In this document: positions 1-11,308 of the stretch, piece after piece
Position numbering within the stretch: position 1 is the stretch's first letter
Layout of the letters: each line of letters starts with the position of its first letter
Source: Larix kaempferi
Lineage: Eukaryota; Streptophyta; Pinopsida; Pinales; Pinaceae
Assembly (NCBI GenBank): GCA_027924585.1
Contig: BSBM01000125.1
Coordinates: forward strand, 7,011,001-7,075,000
Direction: 5' to 3'
DNA: 64,000 nucleotides
Notes under the pieces: model-generated
What the model saw: only the letters and a program-made list of their open reading frames with translations
Told to the model about the DNA's origin: nothing
Database searches by the model: none
Made by a program: the position numbers and the translations under genes

Positions 1-973
1 CCATAACATTCCGCAATTGTGGGTGAAACTCGTAATTCCGCCCCGCAAGTGACGATCATGCACAAATGCCGAGACGGCTTGAAAAGACCGCGCCATACAA
101 AATTTAAAACCCATTTTAATGGCACCACCAACCGGTTTAATGTCGCACATGTCTAACCTTTTTAAAAGGACGGTGGGGGTTTGGTTGGTCACATTGTTAG
201 TTTTCGTTCAAACAAACGTCATTGGGAAGACCGTGCCGGACTGCTCCAGCTCAGCTCATCTACGACCGCGTCCACCTCACTCAGCCACTATCTCGTTGCC
301 AGGTAGGTTTTCTAACCGCTATTTTTGTCTCATCTCCACGTCAAGTTACCTTTGGGTTTTTTTCCATCTTTAACATGACCGATAGACATTGGTTTCATAT
401 GTCATTATTTTTGTTTTTAAGGCCACCGAGGTCCCTTTGGTTTCTCGTTCCTACCAGCAAAAGGGACATAGCTATAACCACCCGAGTTTTTCATCAGCCA
501 CATTCCAGGCGTCGTCACCCTCATTCAAATTTTGATCTGGCCACACAACGTCTCGTAAATATTACTAATAACAGTAGTGGTCGGCTGAACCCCTGACCTT
601 TGATAAGTGTGGAAAGCGGTCCCTTGTTTCATCATAAGATTGTTTCAATCCAATCGCACCCACCATTGACCATTAGAAGTGCAACAATGAAGGATACCCT
701 CTCTCCTAGGGCTAGATGGGAAGCAGTTTGTTTCCACGTCGTATGCTTATCATTTCGGAAACATTTCAAACTTTGTCTCCTTAAGATAATCAAGTCTCAA
801 AACTATATTTCGTGTTTGGAGTGGTTTATTGTGATTCCCCAACATGCAGCTTCATAATTTGTCTATATTTCTCATTAGCATGTTGAATTGGTCCTTCTCT
901 TTGTTAAAATCTCATAACAGGTTGCACATTTTTATAATGACTTGTATTTGGTTGCTAGCAGGGATAAGCCAGG
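1..973 (+). other. U3 sequence upstream of the LTR ORF
   Basis: No convincing coding sequence is seen here. The first 60 bases are the tail of the hairpin-unit array described at 12541-13400. The rest matches 13420-14333 of the 3' LTR closely. Just before the ORF a pyrimidine-containing stretch ends in GCTAGCAG at 961, a plausible splice acceptor 12 bases before the ATG at 974. Element B has a similar acceptor 7 bases before its ATG. Short ORFs in this stretch are not conserved in frame and I treat them as chance. Confidence 0.55.
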
Positions 974-3900
974 ATGCCAAAAGGTGGTAGAAAGAAAGCT
1001 AGAGTGATGGAACCAGAGCCAGTACCACTTAGGACTGAAACTATGTTCCAAGATACTAAGTGTACCATCGGCATTCCTCCCGAAGTCCGTTGGGGCGATA
1101 TTTACAGGATGATCAGGGACCAGGATATCCCAGATGCATTATTGGAAGAAGAACAGATCTACCGCAACATCAGAACTTCAGGCATAGCTAGGGCTTCTAC
1201 CCACCCTGAATTGTTCCCATGTTCTGAAGTGATCGGGTGGATACTGGAACATGCTAACACGGAGACAAGAGTATTACATGACAGGAGAGGAGAGGCCATC
1301 GCCTCATTCCACCCAGCATATATTGCTGCAGCCTATAAATTCTCACGTCCCCAGCAAGCTCTGAGTGATGAATGGTTGGGCCAGATGAACAATATTGAGA
1401 TGGCCAAAAAATTATTGGTCGCAGGCAAGCACTTAAGAAAGAGAGGTAATGATGAGTACGATGTTCAGAACCTAAGACCTCCTTTTAGGTTAATCGCCCT
1501 TATGCTATGCGGAATTTTCGGCATGCCCGATGGCACTGTATACATGATATAGTGGGTTCCCATCATACACTTCGTAGCATTCAAAGGGACTGTGTTTGAC
1601 TGGGCTACTATCCATTCGTACAGTTTGGCATCCACAGTGGCTGCTGCAAGAGAAGGTCTAGCCCTAGAAAAGTCAGAATTTTACTTGTCTTCCTATCTCA
1701 TTGACTGTGTTTTGGCCAAGCTATCTTTCCCCAGCTTAGGTTGCACATGGGATAAAGCCAACACCTCGGTCTACACTACTTACAAGATAATGTGGGCTCA
1801 AAATTACAGATCTAACTATAAGCTCATCTGCGAGGAGTTCATCATGCCTATATATGAACAGATATTCAAGGAAGAGCCCAACTGTCTGTCAGAAAATGCC
1901 ATGGAGATCCTGGAAAACTATGGAGATTTTTATTTTTTCATAGAAGGGCACCTACGTCAGGATGTTTGGAGGGACCAAAGCTCCATACATTTTTCCAAAG
2001 TATGCCACTGACTATGTAGTCCTCAAGGAAGCAGTGAGGCAAATTTTCCTTGATGGAATCGGAGCGGTGCTTAACAAGCAGCATAAGGATTCTTTCCCTC
2101 CTTTACCCTTCTGCATAGGAGCCTACAAATTCTCAGGGGTTGCATCAGCTGAGGAGTTTGTTCAAGAGCTGAAAGATTTCCACTTCGGTGAAGTTATTTT
2201 CCATAGAAATGATAGGCGGGGGAAAGTTGCCGATCATTGCAAAGAAATTTATGCTCATTTTGAATATGCTCATTATTATGATGCCGAGGAAGAGGCATTC
2301 AGAGGCATCAGCGACATGACTGAGTTGCATATTTGTCGTCAAGGCAGTCGAGCAAGCTTTAGCTCTACCAAGGCCCGAAAAACCAGCCTACAGAAAGAGA
2401 AAGAAGGAGCTGATGCCCGAGCCCAAGAAGAGCAAAGGTTAAAAGAGGAAGCAAGGTTGCAGCAAGAGGCTGAAGTTGCAAGATTACAGCAAGAAGCTGA
2501 AGTGGCAAGATTGCAACAAGAAGCAGAAAATGAGAGATTACAGCAAGAAGTAGAAAATGAAAGGCTGCAGAAAGAAGCTGAGGAAGCCTAGCGGCAGAAA
2601 GAAGCAGAAGATACTAGGCTACAGAAAGAAGCAGATGACGCGAAGCAGATGGAAGAAAATGAAAATCAGCGGAAAACTGAAGAAGAAGAGAGAAGGCAAG
2701 AAGTTGAAGTGGGGCAAAAGACGGAAGAAGAACTCAAGACAGTTGAAGATGCCCAGGTAGGTGGCTCCGGCACCCAGGATATGGAAATAGACATATCTCA
2801 AGCAGGTGTCTCGGGCACCCAAAATGTGGGAACAGATTCAGCTCAGGAAGTCCAGAACCCACCCGCAGAAGCAGAAATAAATATAATAGATCTCCCTATC
2901 GTCCCTTACACTCCATCAGAAGAGCATACGATGTCTCGATGGTATGAATTTGTGTATGATAAGAAGAGAAAGGAAGTGGTCCTAAAATCAGAAGAGAGGA
3001 TAAAGAGGCTCTTCCAAGAAGATATTGTTACCCGGCGGGAGACCACAGTAATGCAAAATACAAATAAGGCTCCCTTAGCTATGGCATCCACCGCTGTAGA
3101 AGCAGCAAAAGCAACGTAGGACAATGTGGCCGATATAGTTAGAGAAGTTGAGTCGACAAAGAGGAGAGCTCGCATGTTACAACATACTGTGGCTAATGAG
3201 CAGGCTTACAGGGATCTCGTAGTGAATAGGTATAATCGCCTGTCTGTTGAGCATAAGAAATTGTCAGACAAGTATAACCTTTTAGAAGAAGAAAAGGAGC
3301 ACCTGGTGGTCCAAATGATGGTTTTAGAAGCAGAAAAGAATGATGCAGAAGCTAGAGTGTCCAATTTAGAAACAGATAAGTAGGTATTGGTTGAGCAATT
3401 AGAGCAGGCAGAGAGCAGAGCAATAGATATGTCTCCTTTCCATGAGCTGTCCTGTAGCATCCTGAAACAAATGCATGACACTCAGGAGTTGATTACAAAG
3501 GAAGTGTGCAAGCTCAAAGCCATGGTGGTTAGATTAAAAGAAGTTAATGAAGAGGCCAATAGGCTTAAGGGTAAATATAGTCGGGTTAAAGCAAACATGC
3601 TGAGACAGATGGAATGGAGAGAAGGGAAGGTTGATTTCCCCAAGCATCTTCCATTCAAATCTGTAGATGGTTTTAATGAAGACATAGCCCTTTTGGAAAT
3701 TTGTAGGAACTGTAGCCTTAAACTAATGGCTAAGATCCAAGGGACAACGGATAAAAGTAATAGTCTTTATCAAAAAATCCATGAAGTGCATGATAAGTGC
3801 AAGTTGAGTTTCCCTCAGTCCCTTGATGAGTTCCCGAGCAAAGAGAAATGTTTGTCTAACTTGAAGGAGGAGCTGGGTATCCAAACATAATATGTAAAAA

Positions 3901-4286
3901 ATATTGATGTCTTAGCCATTGATGATCTCCATCATTATATTGGGATGTCATCAGTACACCACCATTTGCTTAAAGAAATCCACCAAGCAGCAGTTGTGGA
4001 GATTCAGGGTATTGGAGTAGAGCTTGGTAAGGATGTAACTTCCAAGAAAATCTTGCTCCCTTCCCCAGCAAATGTATTTATCAGAGACACTGGTGTCTGG
4101 TTCAGTTACATTGCAGAAGAGGAAAAGAAAGCAGCAGCAGCAGCAGAGGTAACAGCTAGCCCGAGTGCTTCTCTCCCAGCAGCAGCAGCAGTAACAGCCA
4201 GCCCAAGTGCTTCTCTCCCAGCAGCAACAGCAATAACAGCTAGCCCGAGTGCTTCTCTCTTAGCCAGAGCACTTTCCCAAGAGTGA
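974..4286 (+). pseudogene. U3-encoded long coiled-coil protein, 5' LTR copy (broken)
   Basis: The family is not recognised. This is the 5' LTR copy of the gene described at 14334-17645, with the same start (ATGCCAAAAGG) and the same terminal stop. It is broken by in-frame stops at about 1550, 2589, 3117, 3381 and 3888. A one-base insertion in a T run near 1936 moves the reading frame from the first to the second segment. Every one of these stops is a sense codon in the 3' LTR copy. The ORF runs from a conserved N-terminal region through a Glu/Gln/Arg-rich heptad-like repeat (about 2400-2720), an acidic linker, a second coiled coil (about 3000-3400) and an Ala/Ser/Pro-repeat tail (about 4130-4280). 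It lies wholly in U3, upstream of the LTR's own TATA box. Confidence 0.82.
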
Positions 4287-4488
4287 ACACCCTGATCCTA
4301 AGGCGTTGATTCCTATTTTTGTTGGCCTTCATATGTCTAAAGCGTAGAGCCATTGGACAACTGTCCTTTTCTTTTTTGGGGATTTTCTATTTTTAAAATG
4401 GGTCACAATTTTGTTTATTAAAAGGGAAAAGTATGTAGGAGACAAGTGTAAAGAGCCAGGTGGCAACCCAAAGAGAATTTTGTAATAT

Positions 4489-4497
4489 TATAAATAG
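4489..4497 (+). promoter_or_regulatory. LTR TATA box (TATAAATAG)
   Basis: This is a consensus TATA box 203 bases after the U3 ORF and 713 bases before the LTR end. Element B has the same TATAAATAG on the minus strand at 22797-22805, also 713 bases from its LTR end. The same position in two diverged LTRs supports it as the genomic-RNA promoter. It is deleted from the 3' LTR of element A. Confidence 0.75.
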
Positions 4498-4581
4498 AAC
4501 TTTAGGAAACAGGGTTAAGGACTTTTGGCAGGGAAATAATTTTCTGAACTTGTACGAGCTATCTTGCACTTGTTTCAAGAA

Positions 4582-4587
4582 AATAAA
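4582..4587 (+). other. Candidate poly(A) signal AATAAA in R
   Basis: AATAAA lies about 90 bases after the TATA box, and the same hexamer is at 17876-17881 in the 3' LTR. If used, it places R between roughly 4520 and 4610. AT-rich sequence makes chance occurrences common, so support is moderate. Confidence 0.45.
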
Positions 4588-5207
4588 ATATACCTAATAA
4601 GAGCCTGGAGAGGACGTCTTTTGCATGGAAATGGAGATTGGATGCATGTTGGATTATTCCTGTGACTTCTATACTTTACTGTCAGATATTTCTTTACCGT
4701 CTTGAATTATTTCTTTGTATTGAATGATCTTACTTCTCTCTGTGCAAATGAATTCTCTCTTTCATGAGTAATAGAATATGTTATATCTGTATTAGAAGCT
4801 ACCTTCTAATATCTCATGCTTCTGTTGTGGATCTATCTTTAAGATTTAATGGCTGTCTATTGAATTTTAGATAACTCTTCCAGCACATTACTCATACTTA
4901 CAATTTGCTCCTTGCAGGGATAGTTTATATTTATTTCAGTTTTAGACTCAGATTTGTTTTTTCAGTTCTGCATTTAGATTAAATCAGTCTAGGCACTTGC
5001 ATATCATTCTAAAACATAAAATAAAAAAAGAACGGTGGATCGGACCATGACCGGTATAATTGGAGCAAATCTCCAAACCCAACGGTTGCCGGAACCGCTA
5101 ACCGGACGGATTCCCCATACCAAATGGTGGATAATCTAATTGGGATAGTCTACCGGGGAGGATCCCTTTCTGATTGATGCTGCGATCTCTGGGGCATCAA
5201 CAGTTTT

Positions 5208-5225
5208 TGGCGCTAGAAGGAGGGC
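5208..5225 (+). other. Primer-binding site of element A
   Basis: TGGCGCTAGAAGGAGGGC starts five bases after the LTR end. It begins TGG, the complement of a tRNA CCA tail. Element B has TGGTGCTAGAAGGAGGGC at the equivalent place (22086-22069). The tRNA species is not assigned here. The gag ATG follows 11 bases later. Confidence 0.75.
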
Positions 5226-5235
5226 TTGAAAGTGC

Positions 5236-7026
5236 ATGGCTGATAAAGGAAAATCTCCCACTGTCATAAATGTTACTGAAAACCCGCTTAAAGAAGGAAT
5301 TTCAGACAACCTAAATCTTGAAGTAGCAAATCAAGAAAGCCTTGTCTCTGATCCTGAGCCTCAAGAAGCATTGTATGTTGTACCTTTTACAGAAATAGAA
5401 GATTTGAGGAGACACACACGATCTTATGTTAGACAGCTAGGTGGTTTAAACGCAGTAAATTTCCTTCCTAGGAAAAGTTCCCCTAGAAAAGAGCGACAGT
5501 ACACTCGTGATTCGATTCTTGTCCAAAGTTTTGAAGAGCTTGTGAATTTAACTTTAGAAGAAATTGTCGAACCTCTGAACAAGGTAGATCTTGAAAACCC
5601 AGAAAATATTTCAGATCAAGAAAGTCTTGGAGAACTTATTACTCCAAAGAACACTCCACTGAACTCACCTTACAATTCCCCGCCAGATTCTCCACATAGA
5701 GACATGGTTGTACTTGCTTGGAGAGCAAGGGGAGCGTTGAATCTAGCTGGGCCATTCCACAATCTTCCAAAAAATACAGAGAAGGTCTTGCCTAAATTCG
5801 ACCCAAGGAAAGCCATTTCAGCCGAAGATCATCTCAAGAGATTTTATCTAGCTCTGAATCTTTTGAACGTGTAGCATGAAGATCTAGTCTGTAGGCTTTT
5901 TCCATACACATTCGAGCCAAAAGTATCATCCTGGTATTTTAGCCTACAACCTAGCTCGATCTCAAGTTGGGATGAATTTGAAAACTGTTTCTTAAAGAAA
6001 TATGGAAATCAAAAGATTGTAGCTACACTTATGAAGGAACTCTTGTCCATGAGAATGGAAAAGAAAGAAAAGGTTCAAGACTTTAACCAAAGGTTCACAA
6101 CACTCTTAAATAATTTCAGTGAAGAAAATAAACCAGCAGAAGAATCTCTGGTTGAATATTATACCACAGCTCTTGAAGGACCCATAGCAATGTTTGTTAA
6201 AAGATCTAAGAAAACCACCCTGATAGAGAATTTTGAAGAAGCTAGAAAGGTGGAAGAGGAGGCAAATAGCATTGCTAAACATGCCTTAGATGCTGAAACA
6301 AAACCAGCAGTTAGTAAAAAACCCTTGCTGCTCACTAGAGGTAAGGAAGAGTCATCAACAAACATGGAGAATGTAGTTAAGATGATGCAGAAGTTATCCA
6401 ATAAAATTGTAGATCTCGAGAAAGATAAGGCTGCTAGTACATCTAGGAAACCTTTCAAGCCATTTTACAAAAAAAGGGAAGACGGCGATCAACCTCATCC
6501 ACCCATGAATACTTCCCCTGTTTTAAACCTCAATGAAATTGGGATGGAGAACTTCTGCACCTTTCATCAAGAACCACATTCGGAAAAGAGCTTCCCACAA
6601 TGGATTAACTCTATGAGTTTAGTCATGAACCAAATGCTGGATTCATAGATTCTAGATCAAGACGATCCTCTAGAGGAATCGAGCCCTGAGTTAGAAGAAC
6701 CACCTCCAGATACTACTATGGTGCTATGGGATTGGGTACCTATAACTGAATCAACAGAAGAAGATCCCATAGAAATCTCTCCCTCTGCTGTGAATATTAA
6801 TACTCGCAGTAAAGGTCCTATTGCGGATCCTGTGAAAGACTCGAATCCCCCCAAGCCTAAAGTTCCAAAAGAACCACCTAGAAGGCATATAACAATCATT
6901 CCACCACAGCCTAAAGTTAGCCAAACAACGGCCAAACAGCCAAACATTGACACCATAGTTCAGCTACCTAAGGTCACAATGAGTAAAACAGATCATCCGC
7001 CCGATTTGGGAACGAGTATGATATAG
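5236..7026 (+). pseudogene. gag: Element A gag (broken)
   Basis: Gag forms the retroelement particle and binds the genomic RNA. The ATG at 5236 begins MADKGK, and element B gag begins MADKGK as well, which fixes the start. The region around 5800-6200 has the capsid-like pattern (KFDP, WYF, FL.KYG, MRM..KEKVQDF.QRF) seen in plant Ty3/gypsy gag. It is followed by a Lys-rich linker and a Pro-rich end. In-frame stops are at 5872 (TAG, where B has CAG) and 6646 (TAG, where B has CAG). One frame is kept from 5236 to about 7000, and then a small indel moves reading into the protease frame. No CCHC zinc knuckle is visible, though FCTFHQEPHSEKSF near 6560 has spaced Cys and His residues. Confidence 0.85.
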
Positions 7027-7650
7027 GATATGACATTATCGAGGATATAAAGAAAGTCAAAGTAAATGTGTCAATATTCGACATGTGCAGTTTGCCTCAC
7101 CAACGAGACAAGCTGCTGCATGTTCTACAACCCCAGACCAACCCTCCATTAACAGACTCTCAAGAAGATCCCGAAATTAATGAGGCTAGTATCGGAGGGA
7201 AATCTAAATCTCAAACATTGCCATTCCTATTGACCTTTGAAATTTTCAATCATAATGTCCACAATTGTTTGGTAGATTCTGGAGCATCTTCAAACGTCAT
7301 GCCACTGTCAATTTGTAAAACAATTAACGGGCAACCTGTGCCATCTCTGGCCCAAATTATCTAGTTAGATAGGACTACGATCAAAGTGATTGGAGAGATG
7401 AAAGATGTTCTCATTAGATTATCAGCCGACTGTATAGTCTGTCAGTTTATTGACATAATGGTAGTTGATATTCCTGAAGCCTATGGTCTGATCTTAAGTA
7501 GGGACTGGTCTACCAAGCTAAATGGTTACTTTGCAACTGATTGGTCTCATCTATGGTTGCCTTATCAAAATAGGCAGAATCAGATCAAAGTCCTGAGAGA
7601 ACCACACATGAAGCAAAATGTAACTCAGCTAGAGGGAAAGAATGAGGCTG
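7027..7650 (+). pseudogene. Element A aspartic protease region
   Basis: This retroviral-type aspartic protease would cut the polyprotein. The active-site motif LVDSGASSNVMP is intact, with the Asp codon at 7275-7277. The C-terminal flap and strand region GLILSRDW follows near 7490. Reading runs in one frame from about 7030, with a TAG at 7362 where element B has CAG. The upstream YDIIEDIKK segment reads in this frame, so a one-base shift between gag and protease lies near 7000. Whether that shift was an original frameshift site or a later mutation cannot be told from one copy. Confidence 0.85.
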
Positions 7651-7853
7651 TAACCTTATCATCCTCGGTTCTGGGGAATTATTTCTTAGAAATTGATCCG
7701 GGTAATTATCAGGCTGAAACCATCAGCCATGAATCAAATGAACAGTCCAATCTCCTTCATTTCTCTCGGACTGATGATGTTGAATGTAATATAGTTAGTT
7801 TAGTCACTGAATTAGATCATAGAGATACTAACTTAGCTGAATCAAAAGATATT

Positions 7854-8240
7854 TTTTGGACATTATACTTTGACGGTTCTAAAACTCTAGAAGGATCCCG
7901 AGCCGATTGTGTTCTGATGGATCCAAGAAGAAACAAGTATTTTTTGTCCTGTAGATTAGAATTTGATTGTACTAACAACACAGTTGAATATGAAGCTTTG
8001 GTACATGGATTAAAGAAGGCCATTGGTTTAAATGTTAAATACCTGAAGGTTTTTGGTGACTTAGAAATAGTTGTAAGGCAGGTAAGGGATACCATTCATT
8101 GTCTCTCACCTCATTTGAAGGGTTATCAGGCCGAGGTATGGGATTTAATTATGCATTTTGATGCTTTTAATAAAAAGTCTATTCCTAGATTGCAAAATTC
8201 TGCAGTTGATCTGTTAGCAACATCCGCTTCTAGATTGGTG
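7854..8240 (+). pseudogene. Archaeal-type RNase H (aRH) domain located before RT
   Basis: RNase H cuts the RNA strand of RNA/DNA hybrids. The aRH pattern is clear: FWTLYFDGS (first Asp), NTVEYEAL (Glu), VFGDLEIVVRQ (Asp) and NSAVDLLA (last Asp), so all four acidic positions are kept. It reads in frame with protease upstream and RT downstream. Its place is notable. In the plant Tat-type elements I know best, an aRH follows the gypsy RT-RNase H, but here it sits between protease and RT. Element B has the same order, so the order is ancestral to both. Confidence 0.85.
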
Positions 8241-8621
8241 CCATCGAATAACAAATGCTCAATTGAATTAATTTTCAGGCCCTCTGTTCCCAATAACATC
8301 ACAAACTTCAGAGTTTTCGATGATGACGAACAGATCATCAGTTTTCTAACGAACAAAGACAGCTTCCAAGGAGCTGTGATAGATGAAGAAGAACACGATT
8401 CTCATTTGCTAAAGAAGGAGGCAGATAAAGGAAATTTCATCCCCAAAGGGGTTTGGTCACTCAAAATGTTGTTCGATCTTCAAAATAAGTTCAAAAGGCC
8501 AGCTAATACCAAAACTAACAGTTCATCAATGCAACATGAGTTAGTTAATTTAGGTACCGAGGCAGAACCAAAATTTGTCAACCTTGGAAAATGTTGTTCA
8601 CTGGGAGAAAGAGATAGGTTC

Positions 8622-9480
8622 ATCAAACTATTTAAGAAATATAAGGATGTTTTTGCATGGACCTATGAGGATTTGAAAACGTATGACGTCCGCATTATTC
8701 AGCATGTTATACCGATGAAAGCGGGTGTCAAGCCATTTCAGCAGCAGTTGAGAAGGATGCATCCTACTCTGGAACCTCTGATTCAAAAGGAATTAAAGAA
8801 ACTCTTGGACGCTAAAATAATCTTTAAGGTCCGGCATTCTGAGTGGGTTGCTAACTTAGTTCCCGTAAGAAAAAATTCAGGGGAGATAAGACTATGTGTA
8901 GACTTTAGAAACTTAAACGGAGCTTCGGACAAAGACAACTACCCCGTCCCTTCAATGGAACAAATCCTTCAAATAGTGTTGGGATCTGAGCTATTTTCTC
9001 TTCTCGATGGTTTCTCTGGATACAATCAGGTATTAGTAGCTGAAGAATATCATCTTAAGACTACTTTCCCAACTAAGTGGGGAACTTTCGCATATAGAAG
9101 GATGCCATTTGGTCTGATAAACGCAGGAGCTACATTCTAACGAGCAATGGATATCGACTTCCGAGGATTGGGTGGGCAATGTGTTGTTGTATACTTAGAT
9201 GATGTGACAGTCTTTTCAAAGAAAAGAGAAGATCATGTTGTCCATCTGAGGCATATTTTTGATCGCTGTCGGAAATATGGTATTTCTTTGAATCCCAAGA
9301 AGAGTGTGTTCGCTGTTCCTGAAGGTAAACTCTTGGGTCATATCATTTCCAAAGGGGGAGTGTCAATAGATTAGGAAAGAGTACAAGCTATCAATAAAAT
9401 CCCAATGCCTTATAACAAAAAATTTATGCAGTCCTTTATGGGTACTATCAATTTCGTACGCAGATTTGTTCCAGATTTCG
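8622..9480 (+). pseudogene. Element A reverse transcriptase
   Basis: This is Ty3/gypsy RT. Visible motifs are VFAWTYEDL, RRMHPTLEPLIQKEL, WVANLVPVRK, IRLCVDFRNLN, FSLLDGFSGYNQ, PFGLINAGATF, YLDD (catalytic, codons 9193-9204) and LGHIISKGGV. Two in-frame stops break it: TAA at 9138, where the family has Gln, and TAG at 9372. Both fit CAA or CAG changed by C to T. The catalytic YLDD is intact. Confidence 0.92.
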
Positions 9481-10020
9481 CCCAAATTGTTAAACCATTG
9501 CAACATATGGTTAAACAAAGCATACAGTTCAAGTGGATAGATTTAGAAAAGGATGCTTTTAGAGATATTAAGGAAGCTATAGCTAAGGCTCCTTCCTTAA
9601 GAAGCCCAGATTTTGATAAGGATTTTATCCTGTATACCTTTGCTTCGGATGACTCCCTCGCAGCTGTGCTCACGCAAAAGGTGGAGCTAGGAGACGAATA
9701 CCCAATCTCGTTTATGAGCACTGGTCTGCAGGGGGCTGAGCTAAATTATCCCATGGTGGAAAAGCATTCATATGCTGTCTTCAAAGCAGTCAAGTAGTTT
9801 AGGCCATATATTCTTAAGAACAGAACTAAAGTTATAGTTCCCCACCCAGCTGTTAGATCCCTTTTCGTTCAAAAGGAACTAGGAGAAAGGAGGGGGAACT
9901 GGGTCACAGCTCTTCAAGAATATGATTTAGAATTTAAACCAGCCTGTGCAAATTACTTGTAGGAAACTCAACTAATGAGGAGCAACATTGGAAGAATGAA
10001 GCTGAGCTGAACTCGGTTGA
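9481..10020 (+). pseudogene. Element A gypsy-type RNase H and connection
   Basis: This is the tether and RNase H that normally follow gypsy RT. KWIDLEKDAFRDIKEA, PDFDKDFILYTFASDDS, AAVLTQK, PISFMSTGLQGAELNYP and EKHSYAVFKAVK are in family order. There are stops at 9795 and 9958, and a frame change follows before integrase. Two RNase H domains (aRH and this one) in one polyprotein is the dual-RNase H state known from Tat-lineage elements. The Asp positions of this copy look weaker (YTFASD), which fits the idea that the gypsy RNase H is the degenerate partner. Confidence 0.8.
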
Positions 10021-11308
10021 AGTATGTCCTATCTTCTCAACTCCTCAGTCATGGTATAGAGATCTGGTGCATTATTTACATCAAGGATACCTACCTGAGC
10101 ACTGGAACTCTAAACAAAGAAGGGCACTCCGTTTGAAATCAACACCTTATCAAATCATTGATGGGATACTCTTCAAAAAGAATTATGATGGAGTTTTCCT
10201 TAGATGTCTAGAAAAGGAAGATGCAAGTAAAGTTGTTAAAGAATTACACGATGGCCCAGCAGGTGGACATTATTTAGGGGAGACAACAGCACACAAGATA
10301 CTTAGAGCTGGATATTATTGGCCCACTCTGTTCCGAGATGCCCATACGTATGCATGAAACTGTGATGTATGCCAAATAAGTGTCGGGAAATTACCTAAGG
10401 CAGCAGGACCCTTGCAGCCGGTTATTATCTCTGAGCCTTTTGAGCAGTGGGGTATAGATGTTATCGGAGAGATAAATCCAAATTCTTCTTTGCAACACCG
10501 ATACATCCTGACGGCTACCAACTACTTCACTAGATGGACAGAGGCTATCCCGTTGCGCAAGATCAATGAAGACGTGGTCATCAGCTTCTTGAAAGAGAAC
10601 ATCATAACCAGGTTTGGGGTTCCAATTTCCCTTGTTTTTGATAATTCCCCCTATTTTTCGTGTTTCAAGATAAATGAATTTGTTTATGAATGGGGGATCA
10701 AGTTGCACTATTCAACCAATTATTACCCTCAAGTAAACGGATTAGCTAAATCTTCAAACAAAAACCTCATTCGAATTCTCAAGAAAACTGTGATAGAAAA
10801 TCAGCGAAGTTGGCATATAGCTCTCCCAAACGCCTTATGGGCAGACAGGGTGACTCCAAAAAACGCATTAGGGGTTTCACCTTTCACTCTTGTTTATGGC
10901 AAGGAAGCCATCCTTCCCCCCAACATCTTGCTCCCATCCTTACAGTTGTCCCAAGCCTCTCGGGGTTCTGGTAGCCAAGTCTTACAATCTAGGATCAATA
11001 CCCTGCTTCAACTTGAAGAAGCCCGACAGAAAGCTAAAGACCGATTCCATCAACACCAAGACATAGTTAAGAGATGGTTCGATGAGAGGAAGTCCGGTAA
11101 AAGAAGTTTTGAAGTTGGGGACTTAGTCCTGAAATGGGACCATAATCATGAAGGAAAATGAATGCACACGAAATTCCAACATTTATGGGTAGGCCCATAC
11201 CAAATTTCGGCAAAGATAGGCCCATCCACTTATAAGTTGATAGACCTCGAGGGAGAAGAAGTAACCCTTCCTCTCAATGGCCTCACCCTGAAACAATACT
11301 TGGCATAG
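10021..11308 (+). pseudogene. Element A integrase
   Basis: Integrase inserts the cDNA. The N-terminal HHCC zinc finger is present (HDGPAGGH ... CDVC), with a TGA at 10355 just before the CxxC. The catalytic core shows GIDVIGEI (first Asp, 10457-10459) and VFDN (second Asp, 10640-10642). The expected Glu in NGLAKSSNK is Lys (codon 10748-10750). That loses a catalytic residue, so this copy would be inactive even without stops. The C-terminal region has FEVGDLVLKW and LWVGPYQI, with a TGA at 11159 between them, and ends at the TAG 11306-11308. Confidence 0.9.

Larger units (their letters stand above)
1..5202 (+). repeat. 5' LTR of element A (left end outside window)
   Basis: This copy is collinear with 13360-18496 at high identity, with an offset near 13,360. 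It ends in CATCAACA at 5202, directly before the primer-binding-site region. U3 occupies everything up to about 4520 and contains the long ORF 974-4286. A TATA box at 4489 puts the transcript start near 4520, so R plus U5 is only about 0.7 kb. Compared with the 3' LTR it keeps a 66-bp segment (4454-4519) that the 3' copy has lost. It has a different set of nonsense codons in the ORF, so the two LTRs have decayed independently since insertion. Confidence 0.92.
4287..5202 (+). other. End of U3, R and U5 of element A 5' LTR
   Basis: This stretch is non-coding. It holds the TATA box at 4489-4497, an AATAAA at 4582, and a GC-richer U5 stretch at 5030-5202 (the ACCGGT...CCGG segments). That U5 stretch is strongly conserved in element B at 22092-22265. 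Such conservation across diverged elements fits a role in RNA structure, packaging or reverse transcription, but that role is inference. Confidence 0.7.
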
